Shown here: one piece after another, positions 23,009 to 31,942 of the stretch
Layout: the number at the start of each line of letters is the position of its first letter
Position numbering within the stretch: the stretch's first letter is position 1
Assembly: GCF_963678635.1 (NCBI RefSeq)
Contig: NC_087064.1
Span: 23,362,509 to 23,426,508 of the forward strand
Direction of reading: 5' to 3'
Length of the DNA: 64,000 nt
Source: Symsagittifera roscoffensis
Lineage: Eukaryota > Xenacoelomorpha > Acoela > Convolutidae
Position numbers and translations under genes: made by a program
Notes under the pieces: generated by a model
Database searches by the model: none
What the model saw: the letters and a program-made list of their open reading frames with translations, nothing else
What the model was told of the DNA's origin: nothing

Positions 23009-23992
23009 TCAATTTTTTATAATAGCCCTGGCCCCCACCGGTGCCGTAATCGCGGCCTCCCGGGTTGCTGGTAACGGTGTTGACTGTCGTTTGTCCCTTT
23101 GTGGTTCCACGAAGTCAACTCTATTACCCTGTGTCCGCTCTGCCGCTGGCCTGTCTTGTGGTGTTGAATTCCTCAAGATTGCATCTAACTTTGTCTGTAT
23201 AGCACTTGAGCTCTCAGCCTGGTCCCTACTCATCGTATCCATTCTCGTTTCCAAACTTCCCAACTGGCTATTCACTCCGTCATATCGCTGCTTCATTTCT
23301 AGCATGTCTTTTCTGATGTTCTTGTCTCGCTCTCCATCAGTGGTTTCTACTTTGTCAGACATCTGCTGAAGCTTTTCCTCCGTTGCTCTTGCTAGATGGA
23401 AATAGTTGTCCAGGTACTCATGTTTGTTGTTTCTCATTTCCTTCCTTATCAAATTTCTATCGTCTTCGCTGTGCTTCAGTTTCTCATCTATCTGATCTAG
23501 CTTCGCCATCAAGTCGCTTAGCTCAAGAGTCGTCGTTCCATGGTCCGTTGTTGTCCTGTAGTCGGTCGCTGGTCCCGGTTTTTTCTGATCCTCGTTCTGA
23601 TCGATCTCTGTCGTTCTCGTGGATACTGTTCCAAATGTTTTGCTTTTCTCGACTTTCGTCTCCTCCACTGCTGCGTCCTTCGATCTCATTCCGACCATCA
23701 TCGCTAATCTTTCAGTAAAAGAAGTTCTCTTTTGAGACTCATCCTTCACTGTTTCTGGCGTGTTGCCTGTTGTGTCTTCCACGTTGTCTATCGGTGAGAA
23801 CTCCACGTTGTCTATGGGTTTCGGGTTAGGTTCTTCCGCATTGGGCATTGGAGTTGACTCTGTCGTTTTCTTTCCTACTTCATCCACACTTTGATCCGGT
23901 GTCTCTAGATCAATCTCGATGGTGGGTTCTACTCGTTCCCGTTCCGTGCCCTCTTTTGATCTGTTCTCCGTGGTACTCCTCGTGCTGACCAT
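23009..23992 (-). pseudogene. ORF1 remnant of element 1: N-terminal extension of Gag
   Basis: The 327-codon frame is Glu/Lys/Asp-rich with a probable coiled coil (about residues 170-260), like residues 1-500 of element 2 ORF1, though shorter and poorly conserved. It ends at a TGA, after which the same frame continues into 22960. The first Met at 23992 is the best start, since upstream in this frame there is no homology. Confidence 0.75.
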
Positions 23993-24349
23993 ACTAACTG
24001 AAAAACTGAAAAGTTCTTCTTTGTTACCTTCGGACCCAATGATGTTGTTTTACGTAGCGACGAGTTATACTTTGTCTTCGCCTCGGTAGATCTTTTTTCA
24101 GCTACCGGTACCCTGCTCCGCCTCATTATTTACAATTGTTACTATGTACAGTGTTACTATCTACAAAATTCTACTCTAAGGTTAAAACCTCTTTTGATAA
24201 AATTTTATAAGAAGAAATATTCAATTTGCTAAAAACAACTTTCCCTGAACTTATGAAATTTTTATGTGTTAGGATTGAATAGAAAATTTGATTTTGCAAT
24301 TGGTTACTTCAACCTGACTTAGTACTCTTTTAGTACCCCCCTTCTTTAT

Positions 24350-25060
24350 GCTGTTCCAAGACTTTCTCCCTACTGTCCCAAGACTATTCAGTGTTGTGCC
24401 AGTACTTCTTGTTAGTGTCCCAAGACCACTGTCCCAAGACCCTTGCCCTAAGACTACTGTCCCAAGACTACTGTCCCAAGACTAATGTCCCAAGGCTACT
24501 GTCCCAAGACTACTGTCCCAAGACTAATGTCCCAAGACTACTGTCCCAAGACTACTGTCCCAAGATTAGTGTCCCAAGTCTACTGTCCCAAGACTAGTGT
24601 CCCAAGGCCACTGTCCCAAGATCAATGTCCCAAGACCACTGTCCCAAGACCAATGTCCCAAGACCAAGGTCCCAAGACCACTGTCCCAAGACCAATGTCC
24701 CAAGACCACTGTCTCAAGACTAATGTCCCAAGACCAATGTCCCAAGACCACTGTCCCAAGACCAATGTCCCAAGACCACTGTCCCAAGACCAATGTCCCA
24801 AGACCACTGTCCCAAGACCAATGTCCCAAGACCAATGTCCCAAGACCAATGTCAGAAGACCAATGTCCCAAGACCACTGTCCCAAGACTGTTTCGTACCA
24901 AGACTGCTCTGGTCCAAGACTGTCCCAAGGCTGCACTGTCCCAAGACTGTCCCAAGACTGCTCTGGCCCTAGACTGTCCCAAGACCGTGTTGCTCCAAGA
25001 CTGTCCCCAGACTGCAATGTCCCAAGACTTCTTCGGTACTGTCCCAAGACTTGTCACTGA
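24350..25060. repeat. 14-bp minisatellite in the element 1 leader
   Basis: The unit is TGTCCCAAGACCAC/A-like, about 14 bp. It is near perfect from roughly 24417 to 24900 and looser to 25060. Because 14 is not a multiple of 3, all three frames read a 14-residue periodic peptide, which explains the long overlapping open frames here on both strands. Elements 0 and 2 lack it. Confidence 0.95.
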
Positions 25061-25939
25061 GTGTCTGGATATCGGATCTCTTCTTCTTCGTTGTAGGGAC
25101 TATTGGACCACTGTACCTTTTTACCACCACTTGAGCTCTAGCAAAAAATTTTCCCAAAATCCCTATCTTAATGGTCAAAACCCAAATACTAATCCCCCTG
25201 TATTTGTCTCCCTCTGTATGTTTCAGGCTATTTGAAACCCTAAATTCCCCGCAGGTATCTTGTGATCACCTGTTCGTTAAAATACCAACAACAAATTTTC
25301 ACCAAAACGTAAAAATTTAAACTGGAAAAATTTCAAAAACAGATGGATGAATTCTCCTGAAATTCAAGGTTGATCGATGTCAATCTTTGTCCGAAAAAAT
25401 GTCTGGTACCCGATTGCCACGCGTTTTCGTCCCCCCTGCTAGCGATCTTATGGGGTATCACAAAAACTGTCTATGTCCATTCCCCCCTACCGATCCGACC
25501 AGGGTACCTACCTTAACCTGATTTTAATTTTGGATATCCGCTTCTTATAACCAACGCGTGTAAATATCTAATGTAACTAAATCGACGATGCCGAACAATT
25601 AGTTACTATAACGTGTCCCCCCTTTTTACAATTCACAACCGCTAACCTCTAACCTAACCAGCCCCCCTGCTAACCTCCCCCCTCTTTTGCCCCCCTCTTA
25701 AGCCGGAAAAATCCCTTAAGCGCCGGGTGCTAAACCTCTCGAGAGAAAACCGTAGACCTGTTTCCAGGCCTGCTTGTGTAAAAACTTCCTCAAAACAATG
25801 GGGCTGCGCTTATCCAATTTTACACTTATCTCCTATAACGTAAAGTGGATTCTAACGATACCCGTTGCCCAACTTGAGAACACCCCTGTGCGTCCTCTTG
25901 TAGTGATCATGTGCTGGTTGTCTCTGTTCTGCACTTGAC

Positions 25940-26145
25940 AGCAGCACCACTTTCCCACTTGGCTGGTCACCTCTTCCAGTCAAGTTTCTAGTGGGTTCAG
26001 CTCAGTACTTCTGAACCACTTTCCCACTTGGCTGGTCACCTCTTCCAGTCAAGTCTCCTAGTGGTCCGGTTCGATCCTTGTGAACCACTTTCCCACTCGG
26101 CTGGTCACCCCTTCCAGTCAAGTCTCCTAGTGGTCCGGCTAGGTT
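25940..26145. repeat. Three 69-bp repeats in the element 1 leader
   Basis: ACCACTTTCCCACT(T/C)GGCTG starts at 25946, 26015 and 26084, so the period is 69 bp, with the last copy ending near 26145. Each unit contains a partly self-complementary stretch (ACCACTTTCCCACT ... AGTGGTCCGG), so it may fold. A role in RNA packaging or translation is only a guess from location. Confidence 0.9.
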
Positions 26146-26585
26146 GCAATCTATCTGAAAACCCTTAACAACGCCCCCCACTCGGGCACCTTATTGAAGT
26201 CACTGGTTTAAATTGCCAGATTGATCGAAACGATCGGTCTTATAAAACAGTATGGGTATACTATTTAATTAATATAAAGGTTTGATCCAAATGATCCGGT
26301 ATCAAAGTCACTGTCTTTTCGTTTTATGGTTTTTGTTCCTTTTTCCATACTTTTTTCTTGTTTTTGTTTCCCTAGTTACCCCCCTTTACTCGGTTAGCTA
26401 GGCCTCGTTAGGAGAGCGTAGGAGAGCGTACCAGGAAGTTTTCTCAAGTTTTCTTAAAAAGCTATCACGGTACAACCGGAAGGTTTACACGTTCCCGCTG
26501 AACCGTACCACCGGTACTCTAGAATGGGCATGCAGCCAGGAGCTGTGTCAAGTGGGTTCGACTCCGTAGTCATGATGTCGTAAAA

Positions 26586-26601
26586 ACACCCAGGAGCGCC
26601 A
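26586..26601 (-). promoter_or_regulatory. Primer-binding-like site of element 1
   Basis: The minus strand reads TGGCGCTCCTGGGTGT, beginning 11 nt inside the 5' LTR. TGG is expected where a tRNA 3' CCA end pairs. The same TGGCGCTCCTGG is found at the same place in elements 0 and 2. From memory the sequence resembles the complement of a eukaryotic tRNA-Asn 3' end, with mismatches. Confidence 0.6.
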
Positions 26602-26612
26602 TAAAAACACTA

Positions 26613-27506
26613 TGTAACAGTCGCCTACTTCGGTCACATATGAGGCTTAAGAAGATTGGCCCTATAACCATTGGCTCAAGAGTCAGGGACACTATCTCTT
26701 GTGTTTTTCTACCTCAAAACGGTCGGAGCCAATTCGGTTCGCTTGCGACATGAGACTAGAACCCGTTACAGCTTAAAGGCTACTACCAAAATATCCCCCC
26801 ACTCTAGAAAATAAGAACGTCCCCATACTTAGGTCTCGAAATACCCAAAATACACGAACGCCGTTAAAAACATGGTCGGAACAATCCGTTAAGTTACTTT
26901 TTATTGGACAGTGGAACTTTGATCCATTTCAGATGGATCAACCTAAAACTCGCCTTATCTCAACATAACAATCATAAAACACACTCGAGAAAATTAAATT
27001 AGGGACTCACATGTTGATGCACTCGAGTACAAGGAGTAATTAAAATGATAAGCAACTCGAGAATTAGATAATATAACTAGATAAGTTCAATACTAATCAG
27101 TTTTGATAACAGAAGTAAGTTCTGACTCTAGAATTGGAGTTTTTGTATGAACCATTGGGACACTCAAGCTGTCCACCTTTCCATTGAAGGTTCACTCTGG
27201 TTCGTTTCGAATAGTTGTTCTCTCTTCTTTTTCTTATCTCTCCTCCTATTTCGGGATAAGACAGCTCTACTCGTGTCTTATTCTGTATCTGGAAGTTGCG
27301 AATAGCAATTTCCTGCTGTTTTCTTAAGTATTTTCCCGCAATTGTAAATTCGGTCGTTCTGATTTTTCACTTTGTGTTTTCAGTTGGTGCGAGAAAACTG
27401 AGCATGACAGGCTCCATTCGAAATTTTGAAAATTAAAACTTCACTCCAAAATTACGTATTTTTGTGTCCCTCAAGGTCAAACTTCCAGATATGACCGACT
27501 GGCACA
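26613..27506 (-). repeat. 5' LTR of element 1
   Basis: It is 894 bp, TGTAACAG..TGGCACA on the + strand, and pairs with 5802-6696. Its last 61 bp (27446-27506) are included in the 2,074-bp tandem duplication, so they recur at 29520-29580. Confidence 0.95.
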
Positions 27507-27699
27507 CTTGACTAGGTTCTAAAGCTATTCACGGGAATCCGGAAGGCTTCCGCGTTCCGAACTACCGCTCCTCCCCGGCGGTTAGGGCCTATTTAGGGCG
27601 TTATTATGAGCATTCGCTCGGCGCGGAGTGCTCGTTAACGGTTGTGTCGGTCATAATGTTAAAAAAGAATAACAACCAGGAGCGCCATAAAAACATCTA
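27507..27699 (-). mobile_element. Element 0: distal leader and primer-binding-like site
   Basis: This continues the leader broken at 5801 and aligns with 55770-55952 of element 2. The minus strand has TGGCGCTCCTGG at 27687-27676, 12 nt from the LTR (spacer TAGATGTTTTTA). A second copy is at 29581-29773. Confidence 0.85.
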
Positions 27700-28611
27700 T
27701 GAAACATTCGCCCGGAAGTACATATCGACGGAAAACAAAGCTAAAATAAAAAAACCACTGGCCAGCCTCTAAAATAAGCTCTACATGCTTTTCACCGTCT
27801 CTACCAAGGCCAGTTCTTTTGGTGGTCTTTCTAACATCGGGTCGACAGAAACGTTACTGCTTTCGGCTTCGGTCAAAACACTCAAATTAACTTAACTACA
27901 TGCAAAATTAGTGAGCTCATGGCTGGGTCTCACTATTCCCAGACCACGAGGTCACATCTAAAAACAGGGCTACTACTACTTATTATATTACTATTGTTTT
28001 TGTTCAGTAGATAAAAATCATCATCTCCATCGAAGATGGATCAATCCTTTTCCCTACTCCTAGCTTCTTATCGTCGTAAAAAGAAATCAGATGTTAAATA
28101 AATTCAATTCAGGACATAATAGGGAAGCTAAAAATCTGTATAAAATCATATAAGTTCCAGTCCCGAGACCCCTCCGGATTCTTGAATCCGGGGAAATAAC
28201 GCCCTTATCTTCCTTCCGGAAGGCAGTTTTTCCACCCTTCACCGTTGTTGTGAACGGCCTTGCAACGATTGTAGCGACACAATCGTTGCAACTCGGAACG
28301 GTCTCTGCTGACTCTGCAATTCGTTGTTGTTTTTCTATCACAATTCTCGTAGTTATCGCTATCGCAACTATTGTTGATCTGATTTTTTGTGGTTTTCTTC
28401 CAAAATGGCCGATTCTGACGTTTCTCAGAAATATGACGTCATACTTCGAAATTTTACAAATCTGAAATACCAGAATATTCCAGCCTTCACAGTTTGACTG
28501 ATCGTTCCAATAACACTGCTAATCCTTCAAAACTGCTTAATCGGAAGGTTAGCTGCTAATAATTCGAAATTGCCGAATCTGAATTTTCGTCCATTCTGGT
28601 CGAATGTCACA
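27700..28611 (-). repeat. 5' LTR of element 0
   Basis: This 912-bp LTR begins TGAAACATTCGCCC and ends GAATGTCACA on the + strand. It aligns along its length with the 886-bp LTR of element 2 (TGTAACATTCGCCC..GAATGGCACA) at moderate identity, so the two are related subfamilies. It includes a covarying hairpin at 27920-27946 and one ACCCCTCCGGATTC motif at about 28170. Confidence 0.85.
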
Positions 28612-29141
28612 GGTCTTTCTTGCATCAAAAGTGCAGGGAGATTCTCTAGGCATTCAAACCTCAATGCCCTTTTAAAGCAGAGTTTATCTTCTACTCACAG
28701 TCCGTCTGTTTTAGAACCACGACACCTCTGCAGGACCGATCAGAAGCGACCAGACGGTTTGACGCTCGTTCCATGGGCTGTTGGTAAGCAGCTCCTGTGG
28801 GTTGTTACGGTTGTAGACTCCTTAGCTCCTAGTGGGACTAGTGCTGCCGGGTCTGTTTGTAACCCTGGAACAGCTGCCGCTGAAGCGGAAGAGCGAAAAA
28901 ATGACAAGTATAAAGATCTAGTAGATGATGGGTATCTTTTTCAACTGCTAGCTTTTGAGATTCAGGGCGCGGCCAGCCCCAGCACGGAAATTTTTTTGAG
29001 CAAGCTTTGTAAGAACCTAAGCATAAGCACTGCGGAACCCAGAGCAGGCAGCTTTTAATTCAGAGAATCTCCATGGCAATACTAATTGCGAACGCCCCTT
29101 GCGTACTCGGAACAATAAATGACAAAATAATTTTCGACTAA
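28612..29141 (+). pseudogene. REL-A: 3' end of a non-LTR retroelement ORF (endonuclease-like region)
   Basis: The frame reads on from the LTR boundary with a SAGRFSRH.NLN segment, then KRPDGLTLVPW and LLWVVTVVDSLAPS, which resemble the PD..(D/E) core of the restriction-like nuclease region seen in RT-containing non-LTR elements (family form RPDG.T..PW...WDVTVVD). The catalytic Asp of W-D-V-T-V is Val here. Downstream are GYLFQLLAFEIQGAA and, after a one-base frameshift near 29050, QRISMAILIANAPCVLGTI, ending at TAA 29139-29141. The 5' part must lie beyond element 0, outside the window. Assignment is from memory of the family. Confidence 0.7.
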
Positions 29142-29492
29142 ATTTTTTTTGTCACACTTTATTATTATATTTTCTCGTGTCGAGTTGCGTGTTTTTATTG
29201 AAGAAACATAACCCGTATCGATTTTAATTGTAAGGACATCAACACTTGTCATCTTCTTTTATCATTATCACTTCCATATCTACAAAATTCGAAGGATTTT
29301 GACTGGAATACGCGATGAAGGAACTCCTGACTGCAACCTCGGTTACTATGATACTTTTGACCTTCTGATTACTCTTGCCCAGCAACCTGCTATCCGTGTT
29401 TTTCTGTGTTTTCTTGGCCGTCAGAATACATGAATTTGTGTGAAATTTTTAATCAATTTTCTACCAGTTCAATTTTTGAATCGGAATTTTTG
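29142..29492. other. Flanking DNA inside duplication copy 1
   Basis: AT-rich sequence following the REL-A stop; it matches the ~350 bp found upstream of LRRC45 at 31216-31566. A 48-codon open stretch (29287-29430) is present in both copies, without a start codon or a recognisable domain. Confidence 0.6.
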
Positions 29493-29519
29493 GAATTTGG
29501 AATTTTTGAATCGGAATTT
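29493..29519. other. 27-bp templated filler at the duplication junction
   Basis: The filler repeats GGAATTTTTGAATCGGAATTT from the sequence just before it, then joins the LTR tail CCAAAATTACG. Locally copied filler of this kind is typical of end-joining or template-switch repair. Confidence 0.75.
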
Positions 29520-29773
29520 CCAAAATTACGTATTTTTGTGTCCCTCAAGGTCAAACTTCCAGATATGACCGACTGGCACACTTGACTAGGTTCTAAAGCT
29601 ATTCACGGGAATCCGGAAGGCTTCCGCGTTCCGAACTACCGCTCCTCCCCGGCGGTTAGGGCCTATTTAGGGCGTTATTATGAGCATTCGCTCGGCGCGG
29701 AGTGCTCGTTAACGGTTGTGTCGGTCATAATGTTAAAAAAGAATAACAACCAGGAGCGCCATAAAAACATCTA

Positions 29774-30685
29774 TGAAACATTCGCCCGGAAGTACATATC
29801 GACGGAAAACAAAGCTAAAATAAAAAAACCACTGGCCAGCCTCTAAAATAAGCTCTACATGCTTTTCACCGTCTCTACCAAGGCCAGTTCTTTTGGTGGT
29901 CTTTCTAACATCGGGTCGACAGAAACGTTACTGCTTTCGGCTTCGGTCAAAACACTCAAATTAACTTAACTACATGCAAAATTAGTGAGCTCATGGCTGG
30001 GTCTCACTATTCCCAGACCACGAGGTCACATCTAAAAACAGGGCTACTACTACTTATTATATTACTATTGTTTTTGTTCAGTAGATAAAAATCATCATCT
30101 CCATCGAAGATGGATCAATCCTTTTCCCTACTCCTAGCTTCTTATCGTCGTAAAAAGAAATCAGATGTTAAATAAATTCAATTCAGGACATAATAGGGAA
30201 GCTAAAAATCTGTATAAAATCATATAAGTTCCAGTCCCGAGACCCCTCCGGATTCTTGAATCCGGGGAAATAACGCCCTTATCTTCCTTCCGGAAGGCAG
30301 TTTTTCCACCCTTCACCGTTGTTGTGAACGGCCTTGCAACGATTGTAGCGACACAATCGTTGCAACTCGGAACGGTCTCTGCTGACTCTGCAATTCGTTG
30401 TTGTTTTTCTATCACAATTCTCGTAGTTATCGCTATCGCAACTATTGTTGATCTGATTTTTTGTGGTTTTCTTCCAAAATGGCCGATTCTGACGTTTCTC
30501 AGAAATATGACGTCATACTTCGAAATTTTACAAATCTGAAATACCAGAATATTCCAGCCTTCACAGTTTGACTGATCGTTCCAATAACACTGCTAATCCT
30601 TCAAAACTGCTTAATCGGAAGGTTAGCTGCTAATAATTCGAAATTGCCGAATCTGAATTTTCGTCCATTCTGGTCGAATGTCACA
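29774..30685 (-). repeat. Duplicated copy of the element 0 LTR
   Basis: Same as 27700-28611 by the 2,074-bp offset. It arose by the tandem duplication, not by a separate insertion. Confidence 0.88.
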
Positions 30686-31215
30686 GGTCTTTCTTGCATC
30701 AAAAGTGCAGGGAGATTCTCTAGGCATTCAAACCTCAATGCCCTTTTAAAGCAGAGTTTATCTTCTACTCACAGTCCGTCTGTTTTAGAACCACGACACC
30801 TCTGCAGGACCGATCAGAAGCGACCAGACGGTTTGACGCTCGTTCCATGGGCTGTTGGTAAGCAGCTCCTGTGGGTTGTTACGGTTGTAGACTCCTTAGC
30901 TCCTAGTGGGACTAGTGCTGCCGGGTCTGTTTGTAACCCTGGAACAGCTGCCGCTGAAGCGGAAGAGCGAAAAAATGACAAGTATAAAGATCTAGTAGAT
31001 GATGGGTATCTTTTTCAACTGCTAGCTTTTGAGATTCAGGGCGCGGCCAGCCCCAGCACGGAAATTTTTTTGAGCAAGCTTTGTAAGAACCTAAGCATAA
31101 GCACTGCGGAACCCAGAGCAGGCAGCTTTTAATTCAGAGAATCTCCATGGCAATACTAATTGCGAACGCCCCTTGCGTACTCGGAACAATAAATGACAAA
31201 ATAATTTTCGACTAA
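30686..31215 (+). pseudogene. Duplicated copy of the REL-A fragment
   Basis: Same reading frame, same Val in place of the catalytic Asp and same frameshift as 28612-29141. Confidence 0.7.
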
Positions 31216-31633
31216 ATTTTTTTTGTCACACTTTATTATTATATTTTCTCGTGTCGAGTTGCGTGTTTTTATTGAAGAAACATAACCCGTATCGATTTTA
31301 ATTGTAAGGACATCAACACTTGTCATCTTCTTTTATCATTATCACTTCCATATCTACAAAATTCGAAGGATTTTGACTGGAATACGCGATGAAGGAACTC
31401 CTGACTGCAACCTCGGTTACTATGATACTTTTGACCTTCTGATTACTCTTGCCCAGCAACCTGCTATCCGTGTTTTTCTGTGTTTTCTTGGCCGTCAGAA
31501 TACATGAATTTGTGTGAAATTTTTAATCAATTTTCTACCAGTTCAATTTTTGAATCGGAATTTTTGTTCGAGAATGTTAATATATAGTGCGCGGAATTCT
31601 TTCCGAGCCTTGGTGGTTAACTGTGAAGTTCCA

Positions 31634-31645
31634 TTTTTCAGAAGC
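31634..31645 (+). promoter_or_regulatory. Acceptor-like site before the LRRC45 start codon
   Basis: TTTTTCAG followed by AAGC precedes ATG at 31646. With no upstream coding similarity, this could be a spliced-leader acceptor or the end of a 5' UTR intron. The 80 bp between the duplication and this ATG leave little room for a conventional promoter. Confidence 0.45.
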
Positions 31646-31942
31646 ATGAAAACTGAGCCGTTGTATGCCTTTTATCTGAAACTGTGCGAGGACATAGATA
31701 TTCTCCCACAAGAATCAGTAACCACGAGTCTGAAAAATTCCGGTGACTCAGAAAAGTCGTCTGTGAGTTTACGGGGTTGCTCACTTAATCTCGAGACTTG
31801 CTCTGTGCTTGGCCTGCTTTTGTCCAAAACGTCATTCGTTGCTTTGCTCGATTTTGCGGATTGTGTTTTGGGAGACGATGGAGCTAAGCATTTGCTGAAT
31901 GGATTAATTGAGAACTCTTCTGTGAAGACTCTTTTCTTAAAG
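31646..31942 (+). CDS. LRRC45: LRRC45 exon 1
   Basis: Ninety-nine codons from ATG 31646 (MKTEPLYAF) to K before the donor AAG|GTATTAG. It holds the N-terminal helices and the first repeat (CSLNLETCSVLGLLL, then FADCVLGDDGAKHLL). Confidence 0.9.

Larger units (their letters stand above)
23993..26612 (-). other. 5' leader of element 1
   Basis: A 2.6-kb untranslated leader between the 5' LTR and gag. It holds a 14-bp minisatellite (24350-25060), three 69-bp repeats (25940-26145), several short C-runs (25614-25690), and the primer-binding-like site next to the LTR. The open frames of up to 212 codons in the minisatellite are products of its periodicity. Confidence 0.8.
5802..27506 (-). mobile_element. 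Element 1: degenerate giant Ty3-like LTR retrotransposon (21.7 kb)
   Basis: Bounded by LTRs of 895 and 894 bp with TG..CA ends, it reads on the minus strand: 5' LTR (26613-27506), primer-binding-like site, leader with minisatellites, broken ORF1 (gag-pol with macro domain, 23992-15320), broken ORF2 (14867-7114), purine tract, 3' LTR. CTT flanks both ends (5799-5801 and 27507-27509), giving a 3-bp target-site duplication. The LTRs differ at roughly a dozen positions by eye (about 1.4 percent). ORF1 carries four in-frame stops and two frameshifts; ORF2 carries many frameshifts, a SINE insertion and an internal deletion. It is inserted in the leader of element 0. Confidence 0.93.
27446..29492. 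repeat. Tandem segmental duplication, copy 1
   Basis: This 2,047-bp segment recurs at 29520-31566 with no difference that I can see. It covers the tail of the element 1 LTR, the element 0 leader end, the element 0 LTR, the REL-A fragment and ~350 bp of flanking DNA. A 27-bp filler (29493-29519) lies at the junction. Confidence 0.95.
29520..31566. repeat. Tandem segmental duplication, copy 2
   Basis: Offset 2,074 bp from copy 1. It contains the last 61 bp of the element 1 LTR (29520-29580), element 0 leader end (29581-29773), a second element 0 LTR (29774-30685), a second REL-A fragment (30686-31215) and flanking DNA to 31566, after which the unique LRRC45 upstream sequence begins. Confidence 0.95.

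Noticed and set aside
24350-25060. CRISPR-like array
   Set aside because: Units are contiguous 14-mers without spacers and the context is eukaryotic.
24391-25235. Overlapping open frames of 141-212 codons on both strands with a QDQCPKT-like periodic peptide
   Set aside because: They are the direct product of a 14-bp minisatellite read in every frame; the region is a retroelement leader.
29774-30685. An independent solo LTR
   Set aside because: It lies at exactly 2,074 bp from the first copy with the same flanks, so it arose by segmental duplication.
31361-31507. Open stretch (48 codons, also at 29287-29433) upstream of LRRC45 as an exon
   Set aside because: No start, no convincing splice sites, no recognised family; kept only as unexplained flank.
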